Source of the DNA: Yamagishiella unicocca
Lineage: Eukaryota; Chlorophyta; Chlorophyceae; Chlamydomonadales; Volvocaceae
DNA: 64,000 nt
Reading direction: 5' to 3'
Assembly: GCA_003116995.1 (NCBI GenBank)
Contig: BDSL01000002.1
Coordinates: forward strand, 952,001 to 1,016,000
Below are positions 21,341 to 34,210 of the stretch, in pieces. The position numbers were made by a program, and so were the translations under genes. The notes beneath the pieces are model-generated. The model made no database searches. It was not told where the DNA came from and saw only the letters and a list, made by a program, of their open reading frames with translations. The number at the start of each line of letters is the position of its first letter. The first letter of the stretch is position 1.

Positions 21341-24300
21341 ATGCGAGGAATCGGTACCGCAGGCGTCGCGGGTGGAACTGCATCTGGCAAGACGACCGTG
21401 TGCGACCAGATTATGCAACGTATGCATGACAGCTGCGTTGTGATGCTGTCTCAAGACTCGTTCTATCGCTGCTTGACGGATGAGGAGCGAGCCAAGGTCG
21501 CGAGTGAGTTGGACGGCTGTTGCGGGCCACAGAGCTCCGCGCTGCTAGAGGGTGAAGCGTACACCTTCTTTGTGCGCGTTCGGGTATAATACATCAAGCA
21601 GAAGGGACACTAGCCGCGAGCTAGTTTGGGTGAGGCCTCGCGCTGCGTCGGCGGCTGGCGTTTTGCGGTTATATATATAGACTCGCTCGGTCTCGCCTGA
21701 AGCCGTCCGCAACGCGACATGGCCAACAAAGCAAAACGCCTAACCTTCTGTTATTGAATCTCGCGCTGTGCGTTCGCCTTTCGCTCCTTACGAGTGAAAT
21801 GGCTGCTCAACGTGTCTAGACGTGTCGAAGTACACTGACCGACCGCCTTTGCCTCGACACTTGGCACGCAGCCTTCAATTTTGACCATCCAGATGCCTTT
21901 GACAAGGCGTTGCTATTGGACACCATCAATAAGCTGCGGGTAAGTACCGACGCCCCATGCACTTACATGCGAATTGTTGCGAGTGCCTCGACATTGCGTG
22001 GCAGCTGTTTATAACGTTTCACTTTGAAAACGTTTCTGCATCGCAACTCATCGCACCCAAATATGTCGACTTGCGTCGCTCCTCGTGCGCGCCGTGTTCG
22101 GTCGTTGGGTCGTAATTCGCCCACTGCAACGGCAGCCCCCACACCCCAATCCTCCAGCCAGCCATACCTTTTTAGTCTCCTCCTCAATCATCGCCGCGGT
22201 CTGCGCCCTACGCGCAACCAAACAACAAAAACATATGCGCCGTAGCGGCGACCCCTGTGCAGCTGTCCGCAACCCCCAAGCCCCTCGACTCCCCGAACAC
22301 TTCTTCCCTTTTGTTTTCACGCCTTTACAACCACATACCTGACCTCGGCCTTGACGTTGTGCGCCTGGCTGCCCGCGCGCCCGCGCCTGGACCCCGTGTC
22401 GGCCGGCTCGCAACCTGCCCTACGCGCAGCACGCCCCCCGCCACATCTCTCTTCACAACCTTTCCCCCCTCCTCGCCAGTCCAGTAGCCTGCGCGCGCGT
22501 CCCGGTGTCCGAAGGCAATGCACCAGCTACACTTCCCATGTCGGTTACCGGTTCTTTTCTGTGTAACTGCCCCGTCCTCACAGGAGGGCTTCGCCGTGGA
22601 GGTGCCCACCTACGACTTCGCGCGCCACACCCGCTCCGGGGAGACGCGGCTGACGGAGCCCGCCGACGTCATCGTGGTGGAGGGCATCCTGGTGCTAGCC
22701 ATGCAGGAGGTTCGGGACCTGTGCAACATGAAGGTCTACGTGGACACGGGTGCGGAGGGAGGGAGGGTCGCAAGGAAAGTCCGTGTACGAAGAAAGCACT
22801 GTTTGGGGCCGTACGTTTGTTGTGTGGTGGGTTATGGTGGGTTGCAGATGATATAGCCGCTCCACCCCTCCGGCCTATTCTCAAGTACCCCCCCTGCAGC
22901 ACGGGTTTTCAATGCAAACCCCTTCCCGCCCCCCTCCTCCATTGCCGCCTCCCCTCGCCCGCAGACGATGACCTGCGGCTAGCTCGCCGTGTGCAGCGTG
23001 ACGTGGCGGGGCGCGGGCGTGACGTGGCGGGTAAGGCGGGCGTGACGTGGCGGGTAAGGCGGGCGTGACGTGGCGGGTAAGGCGGGCGTGACGTGGCGGG
23101 GCGCGGGCGTGACGTGGCGGGTAAGGCGGGCGTGACGTGGCGGGTAAGGCGGGCGGTGGGTTGGGGGCGGTCTGCGGGTCAGGCCGCAGGGCGGGGCAGG
23201 CGGGGGGTCGCTCGCACGGCCAGACGCCTTCCGCCGGAAGGAAAGAAACACACGGTCAGCTCATTGGGCGAAGGTTGGCCCCGTTGGTACGGCTGGGACA
23301 GACCCAGGGGACGGTGGCTCCGGCGTTCCCGGACGGCTGCCGGCGCTGGGGTGTTGGGCTGGGAGTGGTCGAAGGGATGACACGCAGAGGTGGACCTGCG
23401 GCTGTGGTGCAGGATTGACAACCTTGCCCCTGCCTGACCGAAAACTCTGCCTCCTGGCCTCGCCTGTGTGCTTGCCTCCCTGTATCGCCCCCCCCCCGCC
23501 TCCTCCCCCCCCCTTCCTCCCCCTCCTGTCCCCCGCCGCAGGTGTCCTGAAGCAGTACACCGAGTTCGTGAAGCCCATGTTCGACAAGTACGTGGCGCCC
23601 AGCAGGCGGCATGCGGACGTCATCATCCCATGGGGCAAGTAAGTAGCGCCTGGCGGGCGGGGGGGAAGAGGTATGATGGGGCCGGGGGGGGGGCACTATG
23701 AGGACGTGAGCGGAACTAGTTGGCGTGGAAGCGTGAGATGGCTGGACAGGGAGGGGGACCCTAAGTGTTCCTCCCCGGGCTGGACTGCCCCCGTGCTCCT
23801 CTCCGTACCGTCCCGCGTCACCAGCGGTTGCGGAGCTGAGTCGCAGCCGCCGCGTCACCAGCACGAGGGCACCACCAAGAGGAGACCCCTGACGCCTCGA
23901 TGGAGGCGGAGCCTGTGGGGCCGCTGTGGCAGCCCCATCACCGCCACAACCCGCGCCACTGCCACCCGCACCAGCAGCACCTCACGCGCGAACTGCTGTC
24001 GTCTGCGCCCCCCACCCCTGCCCTCCGTCTCCTACGTCGTGTAACCCGGTCTTCTCGCCCCCCTCTCGTGCCCCCCCCCCCTAGGGGCAACAACCTGGTT
24101 GCCATCGACCTGATCGTGGAGCACATCCGTACCAAGCTGCAGCAGCCCGAGCTGAAGCGCATCTACCCCAACCTGGAGGTGCTGCCGAGCAACTTTCAGA
24201 TCCAGGGGATGCACACGATCATCAGGGACAAGAACACCAGCAAGGAGGGTGAGCAGACCACAGCTGAGGAGGGGGGAGGAGACTACAGCGGGAGTGGAGG

Positions 24301-26123
24301 GGGGAGAAGACTACAGCTGAGGAGGGGGGAGGAGACTACAGCTGAGGAGGGGGGAGAAGACTACAGCTGAGGAGGGGGGAGGAGACTACAGCTGAGGAGG
24401 GGGGAGAAGACTACAGCGGGAGTGGAGGGGGGAGCCGTTGGGGAGCCGTCGGGCAGGAGGAGGGCGGCGCGGGAGAAGACGAGAGCCGGCTGGGTCGGAA
24501 GGCCGCGTAAGAATCTGTGAGGCGGCGCCCACTCACCCGCCCGCCGCCTTGCCCCGGCCCCGCGCATGCCCAGATTTCGTGTTCTACGCCAACCGCCTCA
24601 ACCGTCTGGTCGTTGAGGCGGGTCTGGGCCACCTGCCCTTCACCGAGACGTCCGTCACAACCCCCACCGGCCATCACTACACGGGGGTGGCCTTTGCCCG
24701 CAAGCTGTGTGGCGTGTCTATCATCCGCTCGGGGGAGGCCATGGAGGTGGCGCTGCGGGCCTGCTGCAAGGGAATCAAGATTGGCAAGATCCTCGTACAC
24801 CGGTACGGTATGAGCAGATCCACGTGGGAGCGCGGGGCCGGTCGGGTAGGTTGTGTGTAGACGAGGAGCGATGGGAGGGTAAACACCACGTGCTCAGTTT
24901 CGTGACCCATTCAGGCATCCACGCTCCCCCACTTTCGTCCTCCTGCCGCGTTCCCCCCTGCCCTCCGCTGCACGCAGCCACCGCGACAGCAGCGACGTCA
25001 TCTACGAGAAGCTGCCCGCGGATATTGCGGACCGCCATGTGCTGCTGATGGACCCGCTCCTCAGCACCGGCCGCACGGCGGTCAAGGCGATTCAGGTGCG
25101 CGGTGAAGCACCTGGGGGGAAGGGGCGGGTGCGTTGGTAGCGGTTGGGGCAGTGGAGCTGGTAACGGAGCCGCAGCGGGGGCTGGGTGGTGGGGATCCGG
25201 CTGTATTGAAGGCGCGGGTGCCAGTGGCGGTGGTGCTGGGCGATGCTTAAATAATTGCGCCGTGTAGTGCGCGAATATGTGCCCTTTAAGGCTGCATGCA
25301 AGGGTGCAGATAAGGAATGCAGACCAACGCGCCACCGCTCTCCCCGACCCCCCGCCTCCCATGTCGTGTAACCGGGTCTCTTCTTTTCCCCTCTCCTTGC
25401 CGCCCGTCACCAGATCCTGAAGGACCGCGGGGTGTCCGAGGAGCGCATCCTGTTCCTCACAATCATCGCCGCACCTGAGGGCATCACGAAGGTACGGCAT
25501 ACGGCATAGAGTGTCACCGCCGCGTGACGATCACTGCCTCCACACAGGCGCGCCGTGCCATCCTCGGCGCTGTGTCAGCTGCACCCTCGGCCGCTGCCAT
25601 CCGTGCCACGCGCACCCCTCCGCCACCCCGCCCCTGCCCCTGCCCCTACCGACACACGGATTTCCTCTCACACCCGCCCCCGCCCCTGCCACCCTGCCAC
25701 CCTGGCCCCCTGCCCCGCCCCGCCCGCCGCCAGGTCTGCCGCATGTTCCCCGCCGTGCGGCTGCTGACGTCCGAGATCGACGACTGTGTGGACCTGGAGG
25801 ACTACTCGCTGGTGCCGGGGGCGGGGAGCTACGGGGTGAGGCGGGGTGGGGTGCCGGGATAGGGGTGCTCTCGTGGGGCCGGGAGGTAAGATGTGGCGGT
25901 GCTGCTGCTGGAGGGGCGGTGGTGTTGCTGCTGCTGCTGGGGCGGCGCTGCATGGTTGTCTTCTTCTGCAGCACACCTAGGACCTCTTGCCGCTCCCGCA
26001 CCCACGCCCTCGAAGCCCTTCTTACACGGGTTTTCCTTGCAACACTCCCGGGCACCTGCCTCACCTCCGCCCCCCACCTGCCACCCATATTTCCCACCAC
26101 AGGACCGCTACTTTTGCGAGTAG
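21341..26123 (+). CDS. Uridine kinase / uracil phosphoribosyltransferase (UKL-type), 423 aa
   Basis: Eleven exons with fully consistent phases: 21341-21503, 21872-21939, 22584-22749, 22965-23030, 23542-23638, 24085-24248, 24574-24802, 24978-25095, 25414-25491, 25734-25835 and 26103-26123. The N-terminal half is uridine/cytidine kinase: P-loop [66 protein letters not shown]. The C-terminal half is uracil phosphoribosyltransferase: [29 protein letters not shown], the PRPP loop [17 protein letters not shown], and the uracil-site motif GSYGDRYF at the C-terminus. It would phosphorylate uridine/cytidine and may convert uracil to UMP in pyrimidine salvage; in plant UKL proteins the second activity is not always present. 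The protein ends FCE instead of the usual FGT. The start is fixed by an upstream in-frame stop. Confidence 0.95.
22755..22826 (+). repeat. Dispersed short repeat, family A-related
   Basis: gggtcgcaaggaaagtccgt, then gtacgaagaaagcactgttt, then ggggccgtacg. It begins within about 6 bases of the 5' splice site of uridine kinase intron 3. Confidence 0.7.
22901..22925 (-). repeat. Dispersed short repeat, family A-related fragment
   Basis: The minus strand reads ggtttgcattgaaaacccgtg, matching the left part of the family consensus. It lies in the same intron as the previous copy, in opposite orientation and close to the 3' splice site. Confidence 0.55.
23010..23155. repeat. 23-bp tandem array beginning at the 5' splice site of uridine kinase intron 4
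   Basis: Unit gtaaggcgggcgtgacgtgg + cgg. GTAAGG starts at 23031 (the donor giving the expected protein), 23054, 23077, 23121 and 23144. Positions 23100-23120 repeat the last 21 coding bases (23010-23030), so a 90-bp block of exon end plus donors has itself been duplicated. Confidence 0.93.
24256..24432. repeat. Intronic minisatellite, about 29-bp unit
   Basis: Repeats of gaggaggggggagaagactacagct-like units immediately downstream of the 5' splice site of uridine kinase intron 6. Confidence 0.9.
26021..26050 (-). repeat. Dispersed short repeat, family A-related
   Basis: The minus strand reads gttgcaaggaaaacccgtg followed by taagaagggc. It lies in the last intron of the uridine kinase gene. 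Confidence 0.7.
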
Positions 26124-27128
26124 CTTGGCGCTGCCCGGGTAGTGCTTGCACACCACACCGCATCACACCTCCCACCACCGCCCCATGTGCTGGAGGGGCG
26201 TCAGGAGGGTGGACTCACCTGGCCATTTGGACCCGTCCAGCGACATTGCTGGCGCTGGTGCCAGGACAATCCAGTGTTGGTGCCGACGGCTTAGTGTTGG
26301 CGCGGATTGCTGCGGCTGCTGTAGCAGGCGGTGGCTCTCCAGCTTGGCTGGGGCCGGGACGGACCAGAAGCGACGTCCGCATCCATAATGTTTGGTGCGG
26401 TGAGGGCCGGACCGGGCCGGCTCTCTTCTGTGTCAGGTGCCGCGGCTTTCGTTCGTTCGTGACTTTGCTGGCCTAGCAGTGTTGTTTTGACACGTCGTGA
26501 TGTGGCGGCAGCCGTCGCCTTTTTTGGAATAATTGAGGCGTCGTTGCAGGTCCTCGCTGCGCCTCCTTGTGGCGGGAGGCAGGAACCCACCCACCTAACG
26601 CGGCGCGGCGCGGGTGGCGTTGGTGGCGGCAGCATCAGGCTCCTTGTGCACCATGGTATGCATTGTCGTAGCCATTAACGCGGCTGCACACAGAACCGCC
26701 CTCGGCTCTCTTGCCGGGCGGTGGGTGTGTCGGAGGTTCGGAGCGGTGAGGTCGACAGCAGCCGACGCGGCACGGGGAGAGGAGGGGAGACAGACGGACA
26801 AGCGCGGGCCGTGCGCGGGGGCATGCTGGCGCCCGTCTCGGTGCCTGCGCGATACAGATTCCTTGGGACGTGGAAGGGCTGCACGCACTGGGGCCATGGA
26901 AGGGCTGCACGCACACTGCAGGAGACGTTTTAGTTGCACATGCTGCTGTGAAGTACAGTAGCAGGTGAGGCCAGTTGCAGCACCCAGGCGATCTGTGGTG
27001 AGATAGATGTGACAGGAGGCTTTACGCTGACCCGGGAAGCCGCTGGTGTAGTGCATGTAGATAATTGAGTACACACACACGTCATTACTTCTGTTAAATG
27101 TGGGCGAGGGGGGTCAAGGTGGCTGGGC

Positions 27129-27205
27129 CCGCCGGTGCAGGATCGTTAAGACTCCTCCGGGGTATCTCCGCCGGTGCAGGGTCGTAAGACTCCTCCGGGG
27201 TATCT
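27129..27205. repeat. Direct tandem duplication, about 38 bp, two copies
   Basis: ccgccggtgcaggatcgtta then agactcctccggggtatct, repeated immediately with two differences. Confidence 0.92.
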
Positions 27206-27576
27206 GGGGGCATGCGATATCAAGGCCTACTGCGGCTGAAGAAAAAAACTCTTTAGCAGGAAACGGAATACTCTGAGCGTTTGTTTTTGTTCATGCTCAT
27301 ATTTTGAAGAGTGACCGGCCTCCGGGTATAGTTCATGACGCGATATGTTCTTAGCAGGGATAGATCTGCGGCAGGTGTAGTCCTGAAACCAAACGTTATG
27401 TTTCATGCCTTTCATGCCTGCCCCGACACCACCACCCCGGCACACGGCTGTCATAGATGTGTGATTCGTTGTAGCTGCTGTCGATCTGTTGCAGACACTG
27501 CTGTCGCCAAGGCACGGACTGACTTCATGCCTTATTGAACGGACGAAAGTCCCCGATGCAGTTGTTGTTGTAACGG

Positions 27577-27636
27577 TTAGGCAGGGAATGGTGGACAGGC
27601 AGGGTGTTGTGTTAGGGCAGGGAATGGTGGACAGGC
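27577..27636. repeat. Direct duplication, about 24 bp
   Basis: gcagggaatggtggacaggc occurs twice, 36 bp apart, each preceded by ttag. Confidence 0.88.
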
Positions 27637-29193
27637 GACGAGTCGAGAAAGACATCATTGCAGACAGAGAGTGAACCAATGTTACGGCCCACTGCAGGCA
27701 GAGAGTGAATAGGTGTTACGGCTCGGAGATGGCCCTGATTTGTGGTCAAGGGGATCTCCGCACATGGAGCGTGGAAACGCGCAACAACGAAACGCTGTGC
27801 GCGCAGCTCGAGGAGAAAACAGCCAGCAAAGAGACACAAAGCCTGCATCTCGTGTCAACAAAAACTTACTGGCGCACAGCACTAAAAAACTGCCAGGCCT
27901 GGCACAACGTAAACGCAGCAACGTCGGCTGAACAACACGTCGGCCGCAAGGTGCAGCGTACTTCGATTGGCGCAAAACTGCATCCAACAGCAGTCCTCAC
28001 AGAAGACATCAACACTAGTGGCACCAGGTACATACGGTATAGCCGTGACGCGGCGCAAACTGCAACGAGTTGTCCCAAAATGCGGCGGCATAAGAAGCAT
28101 GCCTAGTCACTTGCAGCGACGATGTAGCGACAGATCTGACCAAAGGGCGATTAGCCAGCGGCCTCGCCGCATCACACAGCAGCGAAGCACGCGGTCAACA
28201 CAGAGCACACAAGTACACTGATTATTATTCGTGTACTTAGTACTTACTTGAGGGTCATGGGGTGGCTTCCGAGCCACCAGTCGAACACGCATCTGAGTCC
28301 CCCTCACTCCTTTGCCGTGTGTCCGACAATACTCCCAAAAAACCTCGCTCCGCGCGAACGACTAATCACGCGACACCTGAATCCCTCCGAGTCTGTTGTC
28401 TGTTGCCGTGCGTCCTACCAAAAAACCCAAACCCCATGTGCTAGGTACATTCTCCGGGTGTACGACTAACAAACGTCGAAAATTCGAAATACGCGGCCGA
28501 TAAAGCCGGTGTAGTTGATAAATAACCGGCATCTGCGAAACGGACGGCATGCGTGCACGGCCAGCTTTAGGACCGCCCCCTTGGCCGGTGAGCCGCCCGA
28601 CGCGCAGAGGCCGCAACGTGCCGACGACCCAAAAGCTATTTCATTTTCCTTCACGCCGTCCTGCCAGCAAATCCGCGCCGCCGCCGCCGAACACTAACCG
28701 GCGCACCGCCTACCGTCCTCGACTCGAGACACCTCATGTCGTACACCCTCAAACCACTTGCCCGCCGGCCCCTCCGCTGTGCAAGCCGCGACCTCACATC
28801 CGTACAGCCGCTCCAACCACCTCACCCCGGCACCTAACCACGCCCTCGACCACACGCACACAGACCCACTTCGCTTGCGCTTTAGGGTCTTAGGACATCT
28901 TGAGTTGGTGGCTCCGACCTACCCCAGGGGACGTCCTCATTTGCGCTCGTAGCCCATTGCGGTCATGACTCGCATAACACTTACCCTCCCCCAAATCACG
29001 CTGCTCCGCTACACATCCCAAGTCAGGATTGCTTCCGAAACACGCGCAAACGAAAACATCACCTCCCCAACGCCTACCGCGTGTTATTGCTGTACGCGCT
29101 CAGTTTCAATGGCATGCGGTCTCATGTCAGGCCAGGGCGCACGAGCAGCGCCCGGCAGGCGGGAAATCCCCCGCTGATGGTGGACACAAACCA

Positions 29194-32100
29194 TCAAGGT
29201 GAATTATTTCCCACTGCCTCTGCGGCCACAGCGGCGGTTGCGGCAGGAGCTTCTGCCGGGGCGGAGGGCGCCTCAGCGGGCGCTTCCGCTGGGGTGGCGT
29301 AGCCGTCGGCTGGGCCGTCATTGGCGTCAGCGGCCTCTGCGGGTGCCTCGACGGGACCTGATGCTTTGGCGTCGGCTGGGGCGTCATTGGCGTCAGCGGC
29401 CTCTGCGGGTGCCTCAACGGGACCTGATGCTTTGGCATCGGCTGGGGCGTCATAGGCGTCAGCGGCGGCGGGGACAGGGGCGATGGCAACGGCGATGGGC
29501 ACGGCGGCGGCTCCCGGCTCCTCGCCTGCCGCATCCTTCGCGGGCGCCATCGCGCTGATGCTCCAGCTGCCGGAGGGCGGCAACACGGCCTCCTTGACTG
29601 GTTTGTAGTCCTCCCACATGTACGAAAAGGTGAAGGCGCCCATGATCGCCAGCACGCCCGCCAGCAGCAAGGAGGTGAAGGGCCACGAGCCGATCAGCCC
29701 GACGTATCCGTCCCATGACTTGGGGACACGGTAGAAGGGCACGGTGAAGAGAAGCACCAGCCCCATGGCCGTCCACAAGAAGGGGTTGAGGGTGCGGTCG
29801 CGGTGGATGCCGATCTCCAGGTGGCGGGCTACGAAGTGGCTGTAGACCGTGGTGGATGACATAGAGGACGAGGAGCTCGGGGCGGAAGCGGCCTTGTTGT
29901 CGAGGCCCTTGGCGGGAGTGTAGCTCGCCTCATCGACGACGGAGTTGGGGGGCAGCGGGCGGGTGGTGTCGCAGCCGGTCTCGTCTTCGCCCACCTCCTC
30001 CACTTGGTCCTCGGCCGGCGGCGGCGGCAGGGGCTGCAGGCCGAGCATGCGGGGGAAGTGCTGCATGAGGATGCCGAAGACGATTACCAGGCCGATGTTG
30101 ACGACGAATCCAAGCCAGGCGGCCGAGACGCCAACCTGCGTCATGTCGGAGCCCGCGGCGCGCAGGATGTTGCGTTCCGAAAACACGAGGCCAAGGGTCA
30201 CGCCAAGGCCGCACACGAAGCCGATGAGCACTGCCTCTCCGCGCAGGCTGCGCCAGTGCAGGCCGAGCCAGACCTGCGTGTGTAGCGTTTCGGGCGAGGC
30301 GGCAGGGGTTGGGGTGAGGAGGAGCGGACGAGCACGGGGAAGCGGAAGGAAGCGAAAAAAGGGAGGTAGGGAAGCGCAGGAGGACGAGAGGAACCGGGCA
30401 CACCAGGGGTCGCGGGCCAAAGATGAGGCAGGGCGCTGACCCTCGGGAAAAACTCTCGCGAGTAGTGGCATGCAGGCTGTCCGGAGGTGAGGCAGCTGCG
30501 GCCCTCGACCTGCAGCCTCTTCCCCCCGCCTTCCCGGGGAGCTCCGCGATCTTCCACAGGCCTCACGTAGTGTCCGATATGCCCCGGGCAGCGCCCCTGC
30601 CTCCAGCCGCCCCAGAGTCATTCCACAGCCCCCTCACACAGACACATCCACGCCCCCTCCCTCCAGCACTCACTCACCGCGGGAGTGACGTGGATGGGCG
30701 TCACGTTCTGCAGAGCAAACAGCCCCGACAGGTCGGGCTTGCCTCGCTCCACCGAGTAGTTCCCCAGTGTGACGCCGATCACCAGGCCAACCACCGCCAT
30801 CAACTTGGCGAACACCAGCTGCTCCGTCTGCCCAGCGTTCTTGCGGATGTACTTGGTGTAAATATCGCGCACCCACATCTGGCTGAACGCCAGCAGCGCC
30901 GAGTCGGCGGTGGACATCATGGCACAAATGGCGGCGGCGAGCAGCATCGCAGCGGCGAACGCCTGGCCCGTGCCCCGGTCTGCTACGATCTGTAGTAGCT
31001 TGCCGAAGGCGCTCTGGCCCTTGGGCAGCTTTGGAATCGCGGCGCTGGCGACCCAGCCAGTAATCATGGACGAGAACTGCACCACGAAGAAGGTAAAAAC
31101 CATGAGAGACATGCCGCGCCGAATGACTTGCGGGCTGCGGGCGGCGAACAATCGCGCGGTGAGGTGGGGGAACATGGTGGCCGCGACGGTGGTCTTGAAC
31201 ACAAAGTCGAAGTAGGCGACGATGTTCAGGTGGGTGGGGACGTGTTGCATGGCCCAGAAACGCGTGCCGAAGATACCGATCTTGGGGTTGGACCAGAAGT
31301 CGTAGGCGGCGTCCAGGCCTCCCAGCTCGGTGCGCTGGATAATGAGGAAGATGATCGAGCCGAAGAACAGCACCACGCCCTGGAGCACGTCTGGGGGAGG
31401 GGCGGGAGGAGAAGGGCCCCGGGGGGCGGGCGCGGGCGTCAGCTACGAGCAGCAAGAAGGCGGTGAGGAGAGCCACGGGACCGGAGCTGGATGGGACCGC
31501 AAGCACGCCGCAGATCGGTACGTTGCATGAAAGTCGAGCAGCGCGGAAAGCCATCGCACAAACAGCTCGTTCCGTAAAATGGGCGTGAACGTCGAGCGGC
31601 TCCCAAGACCTTTTAGAGGGTTCCATTGTTCCTAGTTGTTTGCACAAACATCTGAAGAGATGGTGGCTCTGATCATCCTTGTAAGTTTCAAGAGTTCAAC
31701 GATTGGATGAGCAGTACGGTGACTGGATCGAAATGGGCATCCACAGCCGCGCCGCGCCCCGCCCTGGTACTTACCGGTGAAGGCCACCGCGCGCATTCCT
31801 CCGAGCAGGTCGCAGACGAGCAGCACCGCGGCAGAGACGTTGATGGCGACCGTGGAGGTGATGGCGCCAGAGGTGAAGGTGCGCACCTCGCGGCCAATGG
31901 ACTGGAACTGCGTGATCAGGTACGTGAACACGGGCAGCTGCAGGCAGAAGAACGACAGCAGCCCCAAGATGTGCGCGATCTGCGGAACAGCAACGGCAGC
32001 AGCAGCGTCAGTAGGGCTAGGATCTGTGGGGACGGGTGAGTCGTGGGTCCTCTGCGTCTGATTAGGCTTCTGATACAGTTAGTTGGAAGCTGGGTTTTGA

Positions 32101-33100
32101 GGGCGCGGTGGCCGTGACTCGCCGTACCGAGCCCCTGGCAATACCGCAACGGCGCAGTAACACATGGCATCAACCCGACTGCCTCGAATGCGTTTGAGCT
32201 GGGAGAGGGACCCGGGGCCTAACACGCTGCAGCCGGTGATCTCCGCTCAAGACTCACGTGGACGGAATTTCCGCTTGGTGGCAAGTAGCGGTCGTATATG
32301 ACCTGCGAGATGGTGAAGTAGCCCCGGCGCTTGGACAGGGCGTGCAGGCGGGGGGCCATCACAGCAAAGGCGATGTAGAGGCCCACACCCGCGGGGATCC
32401 ACTTGGTGACCATCCAGCCAGTACTGTATGCCTCGTTCACAATCCTGCACATGGGTGGCAAGGCACCGCCGTTCAGCTTTTTTCTCGCAGAGATCATTTG
32501 TGCAAAACAGGCTTTTGGGAGGAGATCTTGAAGGGAGGAGCAGCACAGGCTGCGCAACGCAAGGGACGGCCGAGGCGCGGCGCAACCGCTCGAGTGCTAC
32601 GGCTGGTAAAAAGATACATGGGCAGGTTGCCTACCCGGATACGGAGTAGCCGGAGAACAGCGTCGCCATCATAGTCCAGAACCATACGAACGTGCCCAGG
32701 CCTTTGCCCGCGAGGAAGTGCTCGCGCACCTGCGCATGGAGCCGGGACGCGCGGCGGAAGGGTCAGAACCGTCCACGCGGCCAGAACAATCCATTCCGTA
32801 AACGCGAAAGCATGGTAATTAAAGTATCTGACCAAGACATCCAACCGCAGCTGGTGAACTGCGTTGCAGCCGCCACGCACGCCCTGAGACTTCGCCAGCG
32901 CCGAGGTCTCAGCCCAATCTCAGCAAAACGCGTTGTAAGGGACTCGCAAGTCGTTATCACAAGACGACATGCCAGCCCACCTTGTCATTGTGTCCGAGGG
33001 CTGACTTGCGGAAATTGATAAACGCCGCAAGTAAGCCAGCGCCCAGCACCAGGATAAGATATACACCCAGGACAGGGTAGGCAACATTGGTGTTCGACAT
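29194..33100 (-). CDS. Sodium:solute symporter family (SSS/SLC5-like) transporter, 799 aa
   Basis: Six exons close in phase: 33100-32981, 32729-32635, 32444-32258, 31979-31775, 31390-30678 and 30273-29194. The ATG at 33100 opens MSNTNVAYPVLGVYLILVLG, the first membrane helix. About 13 hydrophobic segments follow in SSS order: EHFLAGKGLGTFVWFWTMMA with FSGYS, GYFTISQVIYDRYLP, VAINVSAAVLLVCDLLGG, and ICAMMSTADSALLAFSQM, the conserved S-T-A-D-S region linked to Na+ binding. WVRDIYTKYIRK follows that loop, as in the family. It should couple Na+ entry to uptake of a small organic solute across a membrane; the substrate cannot be read from sequence, and the N-terminus does not look like urea transporter DUR3. 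The C-terminal ~160 residues form an acidic Ala/Pro tail with 22-residue repeats. Confidence 0.9.
29306..29470. repeat. 66-bp coding repeat in the symporter C-tail
   Basis: About 2.5 copies. Each encodes SGPVEAPAEAADANDAPADA plus KA; the last copy is diverged. The unit is a multiple of three, so the frame is kept. Confidence 0.9.
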
Positions 33101-34119
33101 TTTGACTCAGTGACAAGGTCCGTCGTCACGCGGGCGGAGGCAGGGGTGGCCGAACAAAAGTAAGAGGAGTTGAGGGTGACTAGTGTAAGCTTCCGTCTTC
33201 CCTACGCGCGCATTACCGCGGTCAGGTGCTGCGGGTTTATCTCAGCCCCGCGACGTGCGCGCAAATGGTGCGCACTGCACGTGCAGAGCACCCCGAGACG
33301 AAGCGTATGAAGAGTCCTCTAAGTGCGTGCTGGTACAGATTTCCTATTAGCTTAGCACTTGGCGTCTGAGGCCGCCGCAAGTGCGAACGTCAACTCTTTG
33401 GTTTCAGAGCGTACGGTCAGCGGCGGCAAGCTGAAAAGTGGTGCAAAAGCAAGATGCTAGCGATCATTGGAATCAGTACAATGCATTTATTTCCTTAATG
33501 CTGCCTCGCTGGACTATTACAATACAACACACTGCGTCGCCGAGCTTCACCGAAATGGATACGCACTTGCATAAAGAGGAACTGGCTGCAAAGCTGTTAA
33601 CCGCGAGATTTCTCGATGACGTTCAGATTTGTGGGATCCTGGAGTTGTGAGCTTGCGACGAGGTTGATGTTGCAGTTGACTTTGACCGGCTGGTTTCTGC
33701 AGGACGATAGGTAGGACATGCCACAGCCAGTTGGTCTTCATAGTTGCACAATTAGATGCGTCCCAAGGAACATGAGCACTTTGAGTATTCGAATCCGCGT
33801 CGGCCCTACAACCGCTCCAGGTCCCGCACTGTGTCGCGCTGTCACCGAGAGATGCCCCCTGCGCCTTCGTTCCAGCCCTTTAGGCAGAATGCAACTGTTG
33901 CAAGCGATCAAGTCAGGAAGGCATAAAATCGCGTGACCGTGGATTGTCTAATGCTTTGTGCCATAACGGCGGCAGTCGCGATCGGGAACTGAACACAGGG
34001 CAACATTTTCGGTTTGCCAAATTTCAGCAGGTCCTGAGTACAACTTGCCACTTAACAAATTGGATTCCTCGAAAAATACCGTACTAAATCGGCGCGGCCG
34101 GCCGACTGGGCGGAGCAGA

Positions 34120-34210
34120 TCTGGGGGGGTGTTTAAAAACCGTTTAAAAGCAGATCTGGGGGGTTACAAGTAAAGAACCGGTAACTCGACTGGGGTAATC
34201 TGGGGGGGGC
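34120..34210 (+). repeat. Dispersed repeats, families A-like and B side by side
   Basis: gtttaaaaaccgtttaaaag and cagatctgggg (family A-like right half) is followed directly by ttacaagtaaagaaccggta and actcgactggggtaat (family B), with gggggg runs at both junctions. Family B recurs at 39913-39965 and 47197-47240. Confidence 0.75.

Larger units (their letters stand above)
26124..29193. other. Gene-poor region between convergent genes
   Basis: About 3.1 kb after the uridine kinase stop and before the symporter stop. A TGTAA at about 27568 is a candidate distant polyadenylation signal for the uridine kinase gene. Direct duplications occur at 26874-26917 (tggaagggctgcacgcac twice), 27129-27205, 27577-27636 and 27661-27725. 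The GC content drops around 27700-28600. Small ORFs there have no recognisable motif or splice support. No RNA gene was recognised. Confidence 0.5.

Noticed and set aside
22505..23068. Plus-strand ORF reading through exon 4 of the uridine kinase gene into the splice-site array
   Set aside because: It ignores the conserved kinase exon junctions; the phase-1 donor at 23031 gives the expected family sequence.
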